From Chara braunii (taxonomy: Eukaryota; Streptophyta; Charophyceae; Charales; Characeae), in contig BFEA01000305.1 in the NCBI GenBank assembly GCA_003427395.1, forward strand, positions 1,857,696-1,890,926: a stretch of 33,231 bases of DNA, written 5' to 3'. A program made the translations under genes and the position numbers. The notes beneath the pieces are model-generated. The model saw only the letters and a list, made by a program, of their open reading frames with translations, did no database searches and was not told the origin of the DNA. This document shows, in pieces, positions 1 to 9,270 of the stretch (positions are counted from its first letter, which is position 1; every line of letters begins with the position of its first letter).

Positions 1-137
1 AATAAATTAAACAAGATTTGCCTGAGCATTACATCCGAATTCTTTACCAAATTTGAAATAAAAATAAAATACAGAAAACAAATACTACTAATAAAAATAA
101 ATAAAAATAAAAAGAGAATTAAATTTAGTGAGTCCGC
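1..137. other. AT-rich sequence without recognisable gene
   Basis: This is A-rich sequence with many AATAAA-like words. I see no coding signal and no structured repeat in it. It leads into the dispersed repeat that starts near 138. Confidence 0.5.
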
Positions 138-262
138 GAGCATGTTTTAGCATGTTTTCGGCCATCTTTGGCGATTTTTCATTTTTTTTTTTTGGCATAG
201 CTAAATGCCCTGAAACTTCACAGATGTGTACTTCACATAATACAAAACCCACTAAAAAAGTT
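138..262. repeat. Left copy of a diverged dispersed repeat flanking LINE-A
   Basis: This stretch contains GCCATCTTTGGCGATTTTT and then a segment resembling AAATG-CCTGAA-TT-ACAG-TGTGTAC-TCAC. The same order of words recurs at 6481-6597 on the other side of LINE-A, in the same orientation. The two copies are clearly related but diverged, so this is an older repeat and not the target duplication of LINE-A. I do not recognise its family. Confidence 0.6.
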
Positions 263-280
263 TCAAAAAATAATAAAATT

Positions 281-3200
281 TTACCGACAGTATTCGTTTG
301 ATTGCTTTCCAACCCTTCCTTAACTCTTTCGTGGTAACCAGACGGTCTGACGGCCCACGTGGCTGGTTCTCTGCCAGACGCTTGCCCTTTACCTGGAAAG
401 GAAAGGACCACAACTTCACTTGTTGCAGAAACCCCGTTTTTGGATTATATTCCAACAAAGGAATCACTTGGTTGGGGTCTGGCTGTCTCCACCCCCAATG
501 TAGTGGCAAGGCCAGTAACTGGCTTAGTGCTCTACCACCGAAGGGTAGCAGCAACCGAGATTCCTCTTTACTCACGGGTTTCTTAACTACACAGACTTGC
601 CTGATCCCCTGACCCATACCAACTGTGGTGGACACTGAAGACTGGACTACTTCAAGCGAGCCAGTTTCAGATTTTGAGACTCTGCCAATTTGAACGACTG
701 CTTTGTGGCTGTCAAGAATATCCATTACTTTCCAGACTTCCTGAGGATGGGCGACAGGCTGCATAACTACCCAGCTACCTATCAGCGAGGTCTCCGGATT
801 CCTTAGCAGCTCCACCCAATGGTTAGGCACGCTGTCAATTACTGCATGAACTCTCTCAGTGACCCACCTCAAATGAGCTAACTTCCCTTTCAGTTCTACA
901 GGCGAACGCCACTGCTTCAGTTCCTTGTTCCAAAGGTCTCTGATCCTGGAGATGCCGCGCAGTATCCATACGTGGCCAAACGAACCAGGGGCCTCGTCTG
1001 GAGACCACATCAGACCTTCATCATTCTTCAACCAGGGGTTTTCGAACAGGTGCTGCATGAGAACCTCCTCTGTTGTGCCTGGTTCAGATTGTTGAGCTGG
1101 AAGCATTTTACTCCAGGCTTTCATGATATCCGCCCACACTCCTGGTGTGCCTCTTTTCGAAACAAAGGACCGGGTGAGAAGAGCTACACCCACATCCTCT
1201 CTCCTTTGCAGACCCCGGTAGGAAGCCAAGGAGCTAATGGCAATGTCACTCCATGGGTGACCCAAGCACTCGAGCAGTAAATTGATGGGCCATTTAGCCA
1301 GCAGCGCATTCAACTGCGCCTCCGGGTCCAGGATACCTAGACCTCCTTCCTCCTTAGGGCATATGACCTTTCTCCATGCTACCTTGGCCATAAAGCCTGG
1401 TGTAGCATTGAAGACACCCTTCCATAAATACCGTGTTGCACAGTTTCTGATTCTGCCATAGGAGATCCGCTCCAGTGGCCTCAACGCACCTGCATACCAC
1501 AAACTGGAGAACACAGAGACATTCAATAAAAGGGCTCTCCCTTGAATTGAAATTTCTGGTATCGCCGCGACCTTCTCCAACTTGGAAAGGACTCTGCCTT
1601 CTAGGATTGAACTCGCTTGGCTTTTGGCATTCAACATGCCAACCTGCACACCCAAGAACCTCTCGCAATCCTGTATAGGTAAGCATCTCAACCCCCAATC
1701 CACTTTCAAGCAAGTGTTCTGGTTCAAAACAGCAACTGACTTAGGCCAGTTAACTAGAGCCTCGGAGAATTGGGAATATAGGTCAATACATTTTTTCAGA
1801 TCACCTAGTGACCCCTCAGTGTTAACGGACAGAGCAAAGAGGTCGTCCGCCATAACGGATGCTTTGCATTGCTCACCCGTGCTCAATGGAACTCCTAAGA
1901 TTTCTGGATTCTTCCTTATTGCTGAAAGCAGCACTTCCATTTGGATCACAAAAAGAAGGGGGGCAAGCGGGCATCCTTGCCGCAAAGATCTGGATAGGGA
2001 GAAGGGGTCTGATATTTGTCCGTTTACCATCACCCTCCCCATCCCCTTAGTGTACATGGCTCTAAACCACCTACAAAAATTTGCCCCAAACCCTGCCCTT
2101 TCGAGGGCGTCTAGAACGAAATTCCAGTTAACCCTGTCATAGGCCTTCTCCAAATCTAGTAGAAAGGCCACTATGTCTGGGTGTTCCTCGTCCATTAGTT
2201 CTAGGGTTTCCACAGTTAGCATGATATTGTGCAGGATGTTGCGGCCCTGTACAAACCCTGCTTGCTCCACTCCAATCAATTCGGGGAGATGCTTCCTCAG
2301 TCTGATGGCAAGCGTTTTGGCTAATATCTTGTAGGTCAAGTTCAGGAGGGAGATGGGTCTCCAATTTCGGATGTTCCTCTTATCACCCTTCTTGTAAAGG
2401 AGGGAGATTATCCCTAGCCTCATATCCTCCCCCATCTCTCGACCCAGCAGTAGACTGTTATATGTAGACACAAGTTCCGGTCCTAGGAGGCCCCAGAACT
2501 GTATATAGTATTCCACCGGAAGACCGTCACTGCCGGGACATTTGCCATTGGGCATGACCCTTACAGTCTCGGTCAGTTCTTCCAATGAGACTGGCCTATC
2601 CAGGTCAAGTCGAGCCTCGTTGGGTAATTTCATGTAAGAAGTTTGCCACAGAGACTCGTATGCCGTCCGCTCATCGCTCTTAATCTCTGGTGGCCTGCAT
2701 GAGGTAAGAATATTCTGGTAGTATGACCTGGCATACCCGAGAATACTCTCTGTTGTCTTGGCTCTAGGTTCAAGTTGGTCGAAGGGGTGGTCCAGTTCCA
2801 TAATGACAGTGGAACCTTTTTTTGCTGCTAATCTTCTGAAATTCTCTTTTGACATTCTGTCACCCACCTCTGTCCACTTAACTTTTGCCCTTTCATGCCA
2901 GACCTTCTCCTTTTCAATTTGCATGTCCTCCAGTCTGTCCTTCCACTTGGACCACTGTTCAAACCAAAAACTATCAAGGTAAGGGGCGCTGCCTATTTTT
3001 TTCTCCACCCACTCAATTTGTTCAATGCAGTTTTCTTCTTCCTTTTTAGTGTTGAAAGCCCTGATTCTTGAGGCAAAGCTTAAGGAGGCTGACGCCGTTC
3101 TGTTGCCTGCTTCAAACCACTCGCTATCCGAAGAGAAGAAATCCTTTAGTTTTTTCCATTTCCGCCAAAAAACGGAAACCGACTCAACTACCCCCTTGTC

Positions 3201-3972
3201 CTTCAGAATTTCCGTGTTGAGCTTGAAATAGCCTTTGCCCCTGATGATATTACTGTCTGGCACTAGTGTGGCTACTACCGGTCTGTGGTCTGACAGGGAG
3301 TCAAAGGGCATCCGTACATCCATGACCCAATCCGTGGCTTTGTCCCTTAAAAGAAAAAAATTGAGTCTCAGTTTTGTGTGAATGCCGTTGGCTCTGGCTC
3401 TAGAGGAAATCCATGTGAATTTCTGTAAATCAGGATTCAGCAATCTGAAGGGTTCCACCAGGTTCTGGCTCTCCATGAAACGAATGAGGGCTTTGGAGTC
3501 GCCTCTCATTGGGTCATTGGTAGAAGAGTCTAGCGCCGGGTCGAGGACTGTGTTCCAGTCCCCTCCCAGCACCAAGTTGTCTGTGGAGGATTTCAAAAAA
3601 CTGCAGCTTCTCTCTGTGGACCACTGGCGCATATATCGACATGAAGGACCAAGTGTGGCCCTCGATGACCACCGTAATCCAAACCCATCGACCCAGGGAG
3701 TCCGAAAATTCATCAACAAGGGTGACATGCAGATTTTTACTCAGCAGAATTGTTGTTCCTCCCTTGGAACCATCCGCTGGGCCCCAGAACTGGAGACCCT
3801 GCCATTGCCAACGGTTTTCCTGTATTTTTTCTTCATTTAGCTTTGTTTCCTGAAGTAACAGAACGTCGACCCTCTGTTGGTGCATCCAGGATTTCATCCT
3901 GGCCCACTTCATTTTGTCCCCACTGCCCCCTAATCCCCTCACATTCCAACTACCAATTCTCAATTTATTCAT
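281..3972 (-). pseudogene. LINE-A ORF2: APE-type endonuclease and reverse transcriptase, frameshifted, C-terminus displaced
   Basis: ORF2 of a plant L1-type LINE nicks target DNA and copies the element RNA in the nucleus. It starts with ATG at 3972 and gives an endonuclease with IGSWNVRGLGG, the catalytic LLLQETKLN, then GGDWNTVLDPALDS and LSDHRPVVA. The reverse transcriptase shows RNWRPISLLN, GFVQGRN, LLDLEKAYDRVNW, LRQGCPLAPLLF and a VMADD box, where most families have F/YADD. A single frameshift near 3590, beside a six-T run, breaks the endonuclease: the N-terminal part is open from 3972 to 3514 and the rest is open in another frame from about 3728 to 283. The frame then leaves the element near 283 without the zinc finger, which is found at 5401-5922 on the other strand. 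The remaining frame has no other stop, so this copy is fairly young. Confidence 0.9.
3965..3972 (-). promoter_or_regulatory. Overlapping ORF1 stop and ORF2 start (ATGAATAA)
   Basis: On the minus strand the ORF2 start ATG (3972-3970) and the ORF1 stop TAA (3967-3965) lie in the 8-nt string ATGAATAA, in different frames. Such overlaps allow coupled termination and re-initiation in some LINEs. Here that is inference only. Confidence 0.6.
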
Positions 3973-5398
3973 TACCCCTACGTTCCTCTACATGTTGGAT
4001 GAGGGAGATATCGGGGGGAGGGAAGGTGGAGATTCTTTCCCCTTCACCCTTTTGAATCGAAACAGGGGTATGATTCGGTGGTGTTGTCCCCCCTTGAGTT
4101 GTGGGGCCTGGAGTGCTTGTGCTCAGACTCGATTTCCTCCTGCGGTTGCCCAGAGAGGACGTTGTTCCACTGGGATCCTGCCATGGGGCAGCTAGCATCT
4201 CAGATAGATGTTTTGAAAAGAGGTTGCTGTCAGTGGGAAGCTGCTGGTTGAATTCCAGCAGTACGTCCCCTGAGATGGCTTCCACTGTGTAGACCATTTG
4301 GGTGTGGATGGTTGTTTCATCCTTTGCCCACTCTAGGGGGCACCAGGCTGCGTGGGCAGCCTCCAGTTCCGCAAGTTCCGTTTCTGTGGGCCGCACATAA
4401 AAAACAACCATAAAAAGATGTAAGCGATTCCCTGTGGAACTGGGACGCATCAGCTTCCTTGTCCCAATGCCCGGGACCAATCTGACCGCTACCGTCTGAC
4501 CCAGATAATCCTTGACTTTGGAAAGCATTTGGTTCTTACTTGGGTTCCCAGTGACCGAGCAGGGCGTGAGGTGTTTGATTTTTGAATCCCTGCTATAGGT
4601 AAGGAATTTCACCCCTTCCGTGGTCTGCCTACAAATTAACGTGACCAGATATCTGTTTGTGTCGTTCTGGTTTCCTACTGACTTGGTTGATCTTGCTCTG
4701 GTGCCTGCTTTTGCTGGACCAGAGCTGATGCCCGCTGAACCATCCACCTGACTAAGGTCTGACACTGCTTTCCTACCCCTTTTTTCTTTTGGGGTGCTGG
4801 CTTCATCCATCGAACCGGCCGACTCATATGAGTGGTAGGAGGCCTCCGAAAACCGGTCCTCCTCCGACTCTTCCGTGATTATCTCTTCCTTATTACCTTC
4901 CTTCCCTGAGTCAGGCTTATCCTCATTGATTTCCATTTCCACCTCCTGTGTCATGTTCTCTTTACCAAGAGTCTTAAGAGGGTTATGAGCAGCCCTCTGC
5001 TCTGGGGCCGTCCCCTTGGGATCAGTACCCATGGGAGGTGAAGGAGGGTTGTTGATTCCTTTTCCAACTGGAGGGGGGGTAAAGGAGAAAACCGTCGGAT
5101 CAACGTCTGAACCCCCTGCGATCTTGTTAAATACTGTTGATCCCGTGGGATCAACTTTCTCCTTCCTTCTGTTCGTTGTGTCTTCTGAGGGAACCGCGTC
5201 CTCTGTTTTGGGGCCCCCTGCAATGTCTTTTTGCTGACCGTTTACTTGTTGAACCTTCCTCCAACTGGAAACCGTCGATATCCCTCCCGTAGGAGAATGA
5301 GAGGACGAAGGAATGCCTGCTCCTCCCACATTGAATGAGGATGGAGCCCTGCAAGCACTGACCATGACCTCGAGCGGAGTGCCACAGAGCTGTTCCAA
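3965..5398 (-). CDS. LINE-A ORF1 protein, 5'-truncated
   Basis: This open frame lies directly upstream of ORF2 in the same direction, the place of LINE ORF1, whose product normally binds element RNA. It shows a Pro/Ser/Thr- and Gly-rich N-terminal half with an acidic stretch (EESEEDRFSEASYHSYES) near residue 180. A more structured half follows from about residue 245 (RYLVTLICRQ, then LGQTVAVRLVPGIGTRKLM), and a basic, Thr/Pro-rich tail ends the protein. I see no CCHC zinc knuckle. The frame is open to the inversion junction at about 5400 without an ATG there. The first in-frame ATG is at 5363-5365, so the N-terminus is probably cut off. Its stop overlaps the ORF2 start in the string ATGAATAA. 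Confidence 0.75.
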   Translation of the reverse strand: MEQLCGTPLEVMVSACRAPSSFNVGGAGIPSSSHSPTGGISTVSSWRKVQQVNGQQKDIAGGPKTEDAVPSEDTTNRRKEKVDPTGSTVFNKIAGGSDVDPTVFSFTPPPVGKGINNPPSPPMGTDPKGTAPEQRAAHNPLKTLGKENMTQEVEMEINEDKPDSGKEGNKEEIITEESEEDRFSEASYHSYESAGSMDEASTPKEKRGRKAVSDLSQVDGSAGISSGPAKAGTRARSTKSVGNQNDTNRYLVTLICRQTTEGVKFLTYSRDSKIKHLTPCSVTGNPSKNQMLSKVKDYLGQTVAVRLVPGIGTRKLMRPSSTGNRLHLFMVVFYVRPTETELAELEAAHAAWCPLEWAKDETTIHTQMVYTVEAISGDVLLEFNQQLPTDSNLFSKHLSEMLAAPWQDPSGTTSSLGNRRRKSSLSTSTPGPTTQGGTTPPNHTPVSIQKGEGERISTFPPPDISLIQHVEERRGNE

Positions 5399-5400
5399 CG

Positions 5401-5922
5401 GCCAAATGGCTAAACAGGAATAGCTCCGTAGTTCAAGATCAGTGTTGTAGATGCAAGAAGGGTACGGAATCAGCAGAACACTTGTGGTGGGACTGCATTG
5501 AGTCTAAACGGATTTGGATGTGGTGGTGCAACCACTGGGAGAAGTTTGGTTCTAAGGAGATTAAATGGGACAGACAGTTTGTCCTGGATGGCATCCTTCC
5601 CCCAAAGATGCCATCCGGAAAGGGTTGGGGGTACGTAGCAGTGTCGGTAAGGGCCGCTATTATGAATGTATTTTGGAAACTGAGAAACGATCGTCTGTTC
5701 AGACAGAAATTTTATTCAGATGTTTTCATCCTTCAGTCGGTTTTAGGAAATATCAGAATGATGATCTGGGCCGACTGGAGGAAGCGCGGCAGGCCTGGCA
5801 GACTGTCTCAGAGTTACAGGTGGTTTTTCAGCACGCGGGGAAGAGACAACAAATTTGCTAGGAGAGACAAGAATTGGGGGATCAAACTGTCACCATGGCT
5901 TTTGGGGCCTAGACCCCCTTGA
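5401..5922 (+). pseudogene. LINE-A ORF2 C-terminal zinc-finger region (zf-RVT) on the opposite strand
   Basis: The plus-strand frame runs AKWLNRNSSV, then a zinc-binding pattern CX2C-X9-HX4C (CCRC ... EHLWWDC), then a Trp-rich region ending at a TGA at 5920-5922. This pattern is typical of the zf-RVT domain at the C-terminus of plant LINE ORF2 proteins. The other copies here show the same order (LINE-B near 13130-13230, LINE-D near 27350-27415). The minus-strand ORF2 next door ends just short of this domain, so this piece completes LINE-A across the inversion. There is no start codon, because it was once the inner part of a longer frame. Confidence 0.85.
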
Positions 5923-6181
5923 GTATGAAGCTGGTTTTAACTTAGCGGAGTAGTTTATGCTGGAGGATAGTCAATCCGTACCCCCTCCAATGTTGGTATT
6001 TGCAGGCCTCAAGAACAAGGACCGGCTCTGGTTAAGAGTACCCCATAGCTCGTTGCATGAAGATGAATATGACGATTACTAGCGTCCTACTAGCTTGAGC
6101 TCCCTAGTTACATTTGGCGCCCTGAGGGTGAAGAGGCAATCGGTAGGAAAAATCGCTAGAGCTAATTCTGCTGGAAAGGAC
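5923..6181 (+). other. LINE-A 3' UTR, proximal part
   Basis: Non-coding sequence between the ORF2 stop and the hairpin repeats. I see no further motif in it. Confidence 0.6.
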
Positions 6182-6324
6182 GCTGGACCTGGTTTCCAGC
6201 CTGCTCTCTACATCCTTTTCTGAGGATACTGAACCTGTTTCCCAGTTTTCCTACTCGAGACAGGACGCTAGACCGGTTTTCCAGCTTTGCTACTCAAGAA
6301 AGGACGCTGGACCTGTTTTCCAGC
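6182..6324 (+). repeat. Tandem hairpin repeats in the LINE-A 3' UTR
   Basis: Four related 19-nt hairpin words follow each other at 6182-6200, 6228-6246, 6267-6285 and 6306-6324, with spacings of 46, 39 and 39 nt. The first, GCTGGACCTGGTTTCCAGC, has a perfect 6-bp stem (GCTGGA/TCCAGC) and a 7-nt loop, as does the fourth. The second is degenerate and the third has one stem mismatch. The same hairpin occurs once near the 3' end of the other LINE copies in this window. It is followed by a TGAGGTCCCCGGCCTC block that is also shared with LINE-C. Confidence 0.85.
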
Positions 6325-6390
6325 AATCCGGGTTGAACTGTGAGGTCCCCGGCCTCTATTCATGACAAGTTAATACCAAGCAAAGTTCAT

Positions 6391-6424
6391 AAAATAAATA
6401 AATAATAATAATAATAATAAAATT
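6391..6424 (+). repeat. LINE-A 3' tail of A and TAA repeats
   Basis: ATAAAATAAATAAATAATAAT-type repeat directly behind the 3' UTR. A LINE 3' terminus with a simple-repeat tail is expected here. Its last 12 bases are the right copy of the candidate target duplication. Confidence 0.7.
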
Positions 6425-6480
6425 GTTTAGACCCCGAACTAAAGTGAAAACAAAGAGTAAAAAGTGAAAAAATACTTGGG

Positions 6481-6597
6481 CGAGCACGTTTTGACACCGC
6501 CATCTTTGGCGATTTTTAAATCTTATCTGGCTCTGCCAAATGACTTGAAAATTTACAGGCGTGTACCTCACGTCATAAAGAACTCACAAAAAAAAAA
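6481..6597. repeat. Right copy of the diverged dispersed repeat
   Basis: Direct counterpart of 138-262, again with GCCATCTTTGGCGATTTTT. It is bracketed by two similar words, TTGTTTAGACCCCGAACTAA near 6424-6443 and TTGTTAGGCCCCGAAATAAT near 6614-6633, so the repeat unit may be about 190 bp. Confidence 0.6.
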
Positions 6598-6687
6598 TCA
6601 GAAACAAAAAATTATTGTTAGGCCCCGAAATAATTTTTGGCGGGGGCCGAACGCCGTCGGGTTCGGACCCCGTAAGGGACCCCGAAC

Positions 6688-6733
6688 GCCCGTACGTACG
6701 GAGGTCTGCCCGGGGACCTCCGTACGTACGGGC
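6688..6733. repeat. Perfect 19-bp inverted repeat with 8-nt spacer
   Basis: The left arm GCCCGTACGTACGGAGGTC at 6688-6706 is matched exactly by its reverse complement at 6715-6733. The spacer is TGCCCGGG. Each arm contains CGTACGTACG. The arms are intact and the structure sits directly in front of a TA microsatellite, so it could extrude as a cruciform. Confidence 0.95.
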
Positions 6734-6743
6734 TGGTAACCCT

Positions 6744-6744
6744 G

Positions 6745-6775
<31 letters not shown>

Positions 6776-6818
6776 CGTCAAATAGAACTGCCCGGTAAAC
6801 CGTAGGCAGAGAGGGAGA

Positions 6819-6859
<41 letters not shown>

Positions 6860-6860
6860 N

Positions 6861-6907
<47 letters not shown>

Positions 6908-6925
6908 TTATATACATATATAATA
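6744..6925. repeat. TA microsatellites, with an assembly N at 6860
   Basis: TA dinucleotide runs lie at about 6744-6774 and 6826-6897, followed by TATATTTATA variants. One undetermined base (N) is at 6860, so the true repeat length is uncertain. Confidence 0.95.
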
Positions 6926-7082
6926 ATAAAATAATAAAATAATAAAAATAGGTATAAATGAGAGGTAACACAAAAAGTAAGGGGACTAGGGGTCGCACGT
7001 CCCGATGGCCTGCGACGCTGCATCCCGCTAGGCCGCGCATGGTTGCGCCTTGCCGTCGATACCCTGGGCTCGCCGCTCACCC

Positions 7083-7219
7083 GGTCGAGGACTCAACTCT
7101 CACCCGGGAGCGCGCCGTCAACTTCGGTCGAGGACTCAACTCTCACCCGGGAGCGCGCCGTCAACTTCGGTCGAGGACTCAACTCTCACCCGGGAGCGCG
7201 CCGTCAACTTCGGTCGAGG
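7083..7219. repeat. 43-bp tandem repeat, three full copies plus an 8-bp start
   Basis: The unit starts GGTCGAGGACTCAACTCTCA and ends GCGCGCCGTCAACTTC. Copies start at 7083, 7126 and 7169 and appear identical, and an 8-bp partial copy begins at 7212. The unit length is not a multiple of three, and all three plus-strand frames stay open across the array. I do not count those frames as genes. Confidence 0.95.
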
Positions 7220-7885
7220 CCACACCGGCGTGAATTACAAAAAGCACGCCAAATACCCTTGTAAGGGTATTTGGTACGACACTAATGGTTTAAGGATATG
7301 AACCTTTATTTCATTACTTGGGTTGATTATTATCAGTTGTTCCTCCTTTGACCCTGACCTGGTATGGATTTCCACGTCACCCTGGTTATCATAAACTTGT
7401 TGTCCTCGTAATCCTTATTTCACTAAAAGGTTGGCTATATTGCTTTGAGTTGGGTGAGTTGTTGACATTAAAGAGGTCAGACAACTACTTTGTACCATAT
7501 ATTAGACGATGGCATTATTCATTGTTAATGCTCTCTTAACGAAAGAGGTATTACGGCGTTTTCATTTAACCATTGTTTCCAAGGTCACTTGAATAAGAGT
7601 TCCCTATGGCTTGGCGGGGAGAGTCGGGGCTGCAAAGCTTATCTCGATCACTAGAATTGCCTTCTCCTTAGCTTTAATTTGTGGATCCTTTGGGGGGTCA
7701 ATCCCTCTTCGATCGAACCACCATCCTGAAGTCTTAGCGCACCAATTCACTTCATGTCTGCAGCTAGATAACAGCTATGTTGTCTAAACGCTCGGAGACT
7801 TTATGAAATGTTCTTACTAGTACTAAAACTATGAGATTGTCAAGAGAAAAAAAATATTAAAGTCCGATTTGGAGAGAGATGGTTA
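7220..7885. other. No gene recognised; possible LINE-B 5' UTR or flank
   Basis: Mixed sequence with one short inverted word pair near 7250-7273 (AATACCCTTGTAAGGGTATT). I see no credible coding region. Its right end may be the 5' UTR of LINE-B, but I cannot place the border. Confidence 0.4.
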
Positions 7886-9187
7886 ATGAAAGGCAAAAAA
7901 TTCGGGGTTTTTCGCCGCACCACCACAAGCAATGTTATCAAAAATTTTGCGAACAAACAAGACACAGACGAAGTACCAACAACGAATAACCAAGCAGACA
8001 GATTGAAGGATTTGGCAGAGTGGCTAATGGATAACCTACAGATAAAGTATCAGGGCAGAAGTGATGAGTTTTGGGATGAAACATATAAGGCAATGATCCT
8101 CTTGCTGGAGAGTAGTGAGAGTCTCCAGCTCGTCATGCACAACGGATTACCAGGAGGATCAAACTGGCCCGAAACCTGTCAAAAATTACTCACCATTGTC
8201 CTCAATCGTTTCCTGCCAGACGAGGGGGACCCCGTCAAAGAAAGGAATATGGATCCCCCGCAGAAGGAAAAGGAAGACCTCAAAACATCCCAAGCATAGG
8301 CGGAAAAAAAGCAAGGGAAGAGAGAAAATCAGGAACCGGAGGAGGAAGAACGGAAAGAAGAGCAAGATCCAAAACAAGCAGCAGAGGAGGGAATGGAGAA
8401 GAAGGAGGAGAGTAGCGGAAGACCCGGTAGACAGGGATGCCCCGACGAAAGAGGAGGCGGCGAGGGCAGTGAAGAGGGGGGGGAGCACGCAAAGGAGGGG
8501 GAGAAGAAGGAGAAGAAGGAGGAGGGGGAACAAGCAAAAGATGGAGGGCCTGATAAAGCGGAGAACGGGCAGTGCCTGGCACTGTCCACCTGGGAACCAG
8601 AAACGACCTCACTGCAGGAATCCGGAAAAAAGCAGAACAACGTCACTCTTTCAATCCTCCCAGACCTGGACCTCACAAGCAAACGCCAAAAAAATTGTCA
8701 CATCTTAGACAAAGGAGGGACAACGGTCACACCCCTGGAAAAAGGACTGCTCCTGATACCAGTCAGGCGTGGGAAAGACTCGTGGGAAGTAGGTCTTTCA
8801 GCGCCCATAGGGGCGACCCACAGGGAAATCACAATGAAAGGTCGATCGACATTCCTCCTTTCCCTCTCAGCATGGGGAGGTGAGCCGACACTGCTAAAAT
8901 CAGATATAACCCAACTGATACAGGACCACCTCCCACAGGGCACTTCTGCATCCCAGGTAATATCGTACGGCGAACACAGATTGTTCGCAAAGGACGCATA
9001 CCTGAGATATGAACAGACAAAAGTGCAAGACCTTCGCTGGTTCAACCAAGAGATGATAATGGATCTGCAATTATTGAAGATTAAAGCCTGCGACCCCTGG
9101 CTGGAAGCAGACATCAGAACCTTCTTAATAAAAATGGTGACAAATGACACCCTGCAGCAGGGCGGCCCACTTGACAAACAGCCTTGA
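7886..9187 (+). pseudogene. LINE-B ORF1 with one internal amber stop
   Basis: One reading frame runs from ATG 7886 to TGA 9185-9187, interrupted only by TAG at 8297-8299. The N-terminal part (about 137 residues) is a compact mixed-charge region (LKDLAEWLMDNLQIKYQGRS). The middle is a long Glu/Lys/Arg-rich tract, probably disordered or coiled. The C-terminal part from about residue 250 is a folded-looking domain (SWEVGLSAPIGATHREI). Its place before the endonuclease identifies it as ORF1, an RNA-binding partner of the element RNA. I see no zinc knuckle. The amber codon could be a single transition in an older Gln or Trp codon. Confidence 0.75.
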
Positions 9188-9270
9188 CTGCCATTATAAA
9201 AAATAAGGAGATGAATGTTATTGATGTGTTATGTAATAGAGACAGACAATGGAAACTTAACAAAAGAATG

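Larger units (their letters stand above)
281..6424 (-). mobile_element. LINE-A: non-LTR retrotransposon copy with inverted 5' part (twin-priming structure)
   Basis: This is one LINE insertion in two opposed pieces. From 5398 down to about 283 (minus) run ORF1, the endonuclease and the reverse transcriptase. That reading frame stops just before the C-terminal zinc finger. From about 5399 (plus) the missing zinc-finger region starts, followed by a 3' UTR with hairpins and a TAA-rich tail ending near 6424. By comparison with LINE-B, only about 18 codons are missing between the two pieces. A candidate target duplication, AATAATAAAATT, lies at 269-280 and 6413-6424, exactly abutting both ends, but it is low-complexity. 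Opposed pieces of one element with a small internal deletion are known for L1-type insertions as twin priming. The alternative is two independent truncated insertions meeting head to head. Confidence 0.75.

Noticed and set aside
138-6597. LTR retrotransposon with LTRs at 138-262 and 6481-6597
   Set aside because: The inside codes for LINE proteins without protease or integrase. The repeats are short and diverged, and have no primer-binding site or TG...CA ends.
7083-7219. CRISPR array
   Set aside because: The units are contiguous without unique spacers, and the context is eukaryotic repeats.
6959-7301. Three overlapping ORFs over the 43-bp array
   Set aside because: All frames of the unit happen to lack stops. 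The peptides are repeats of the same DNA and have no family signal.
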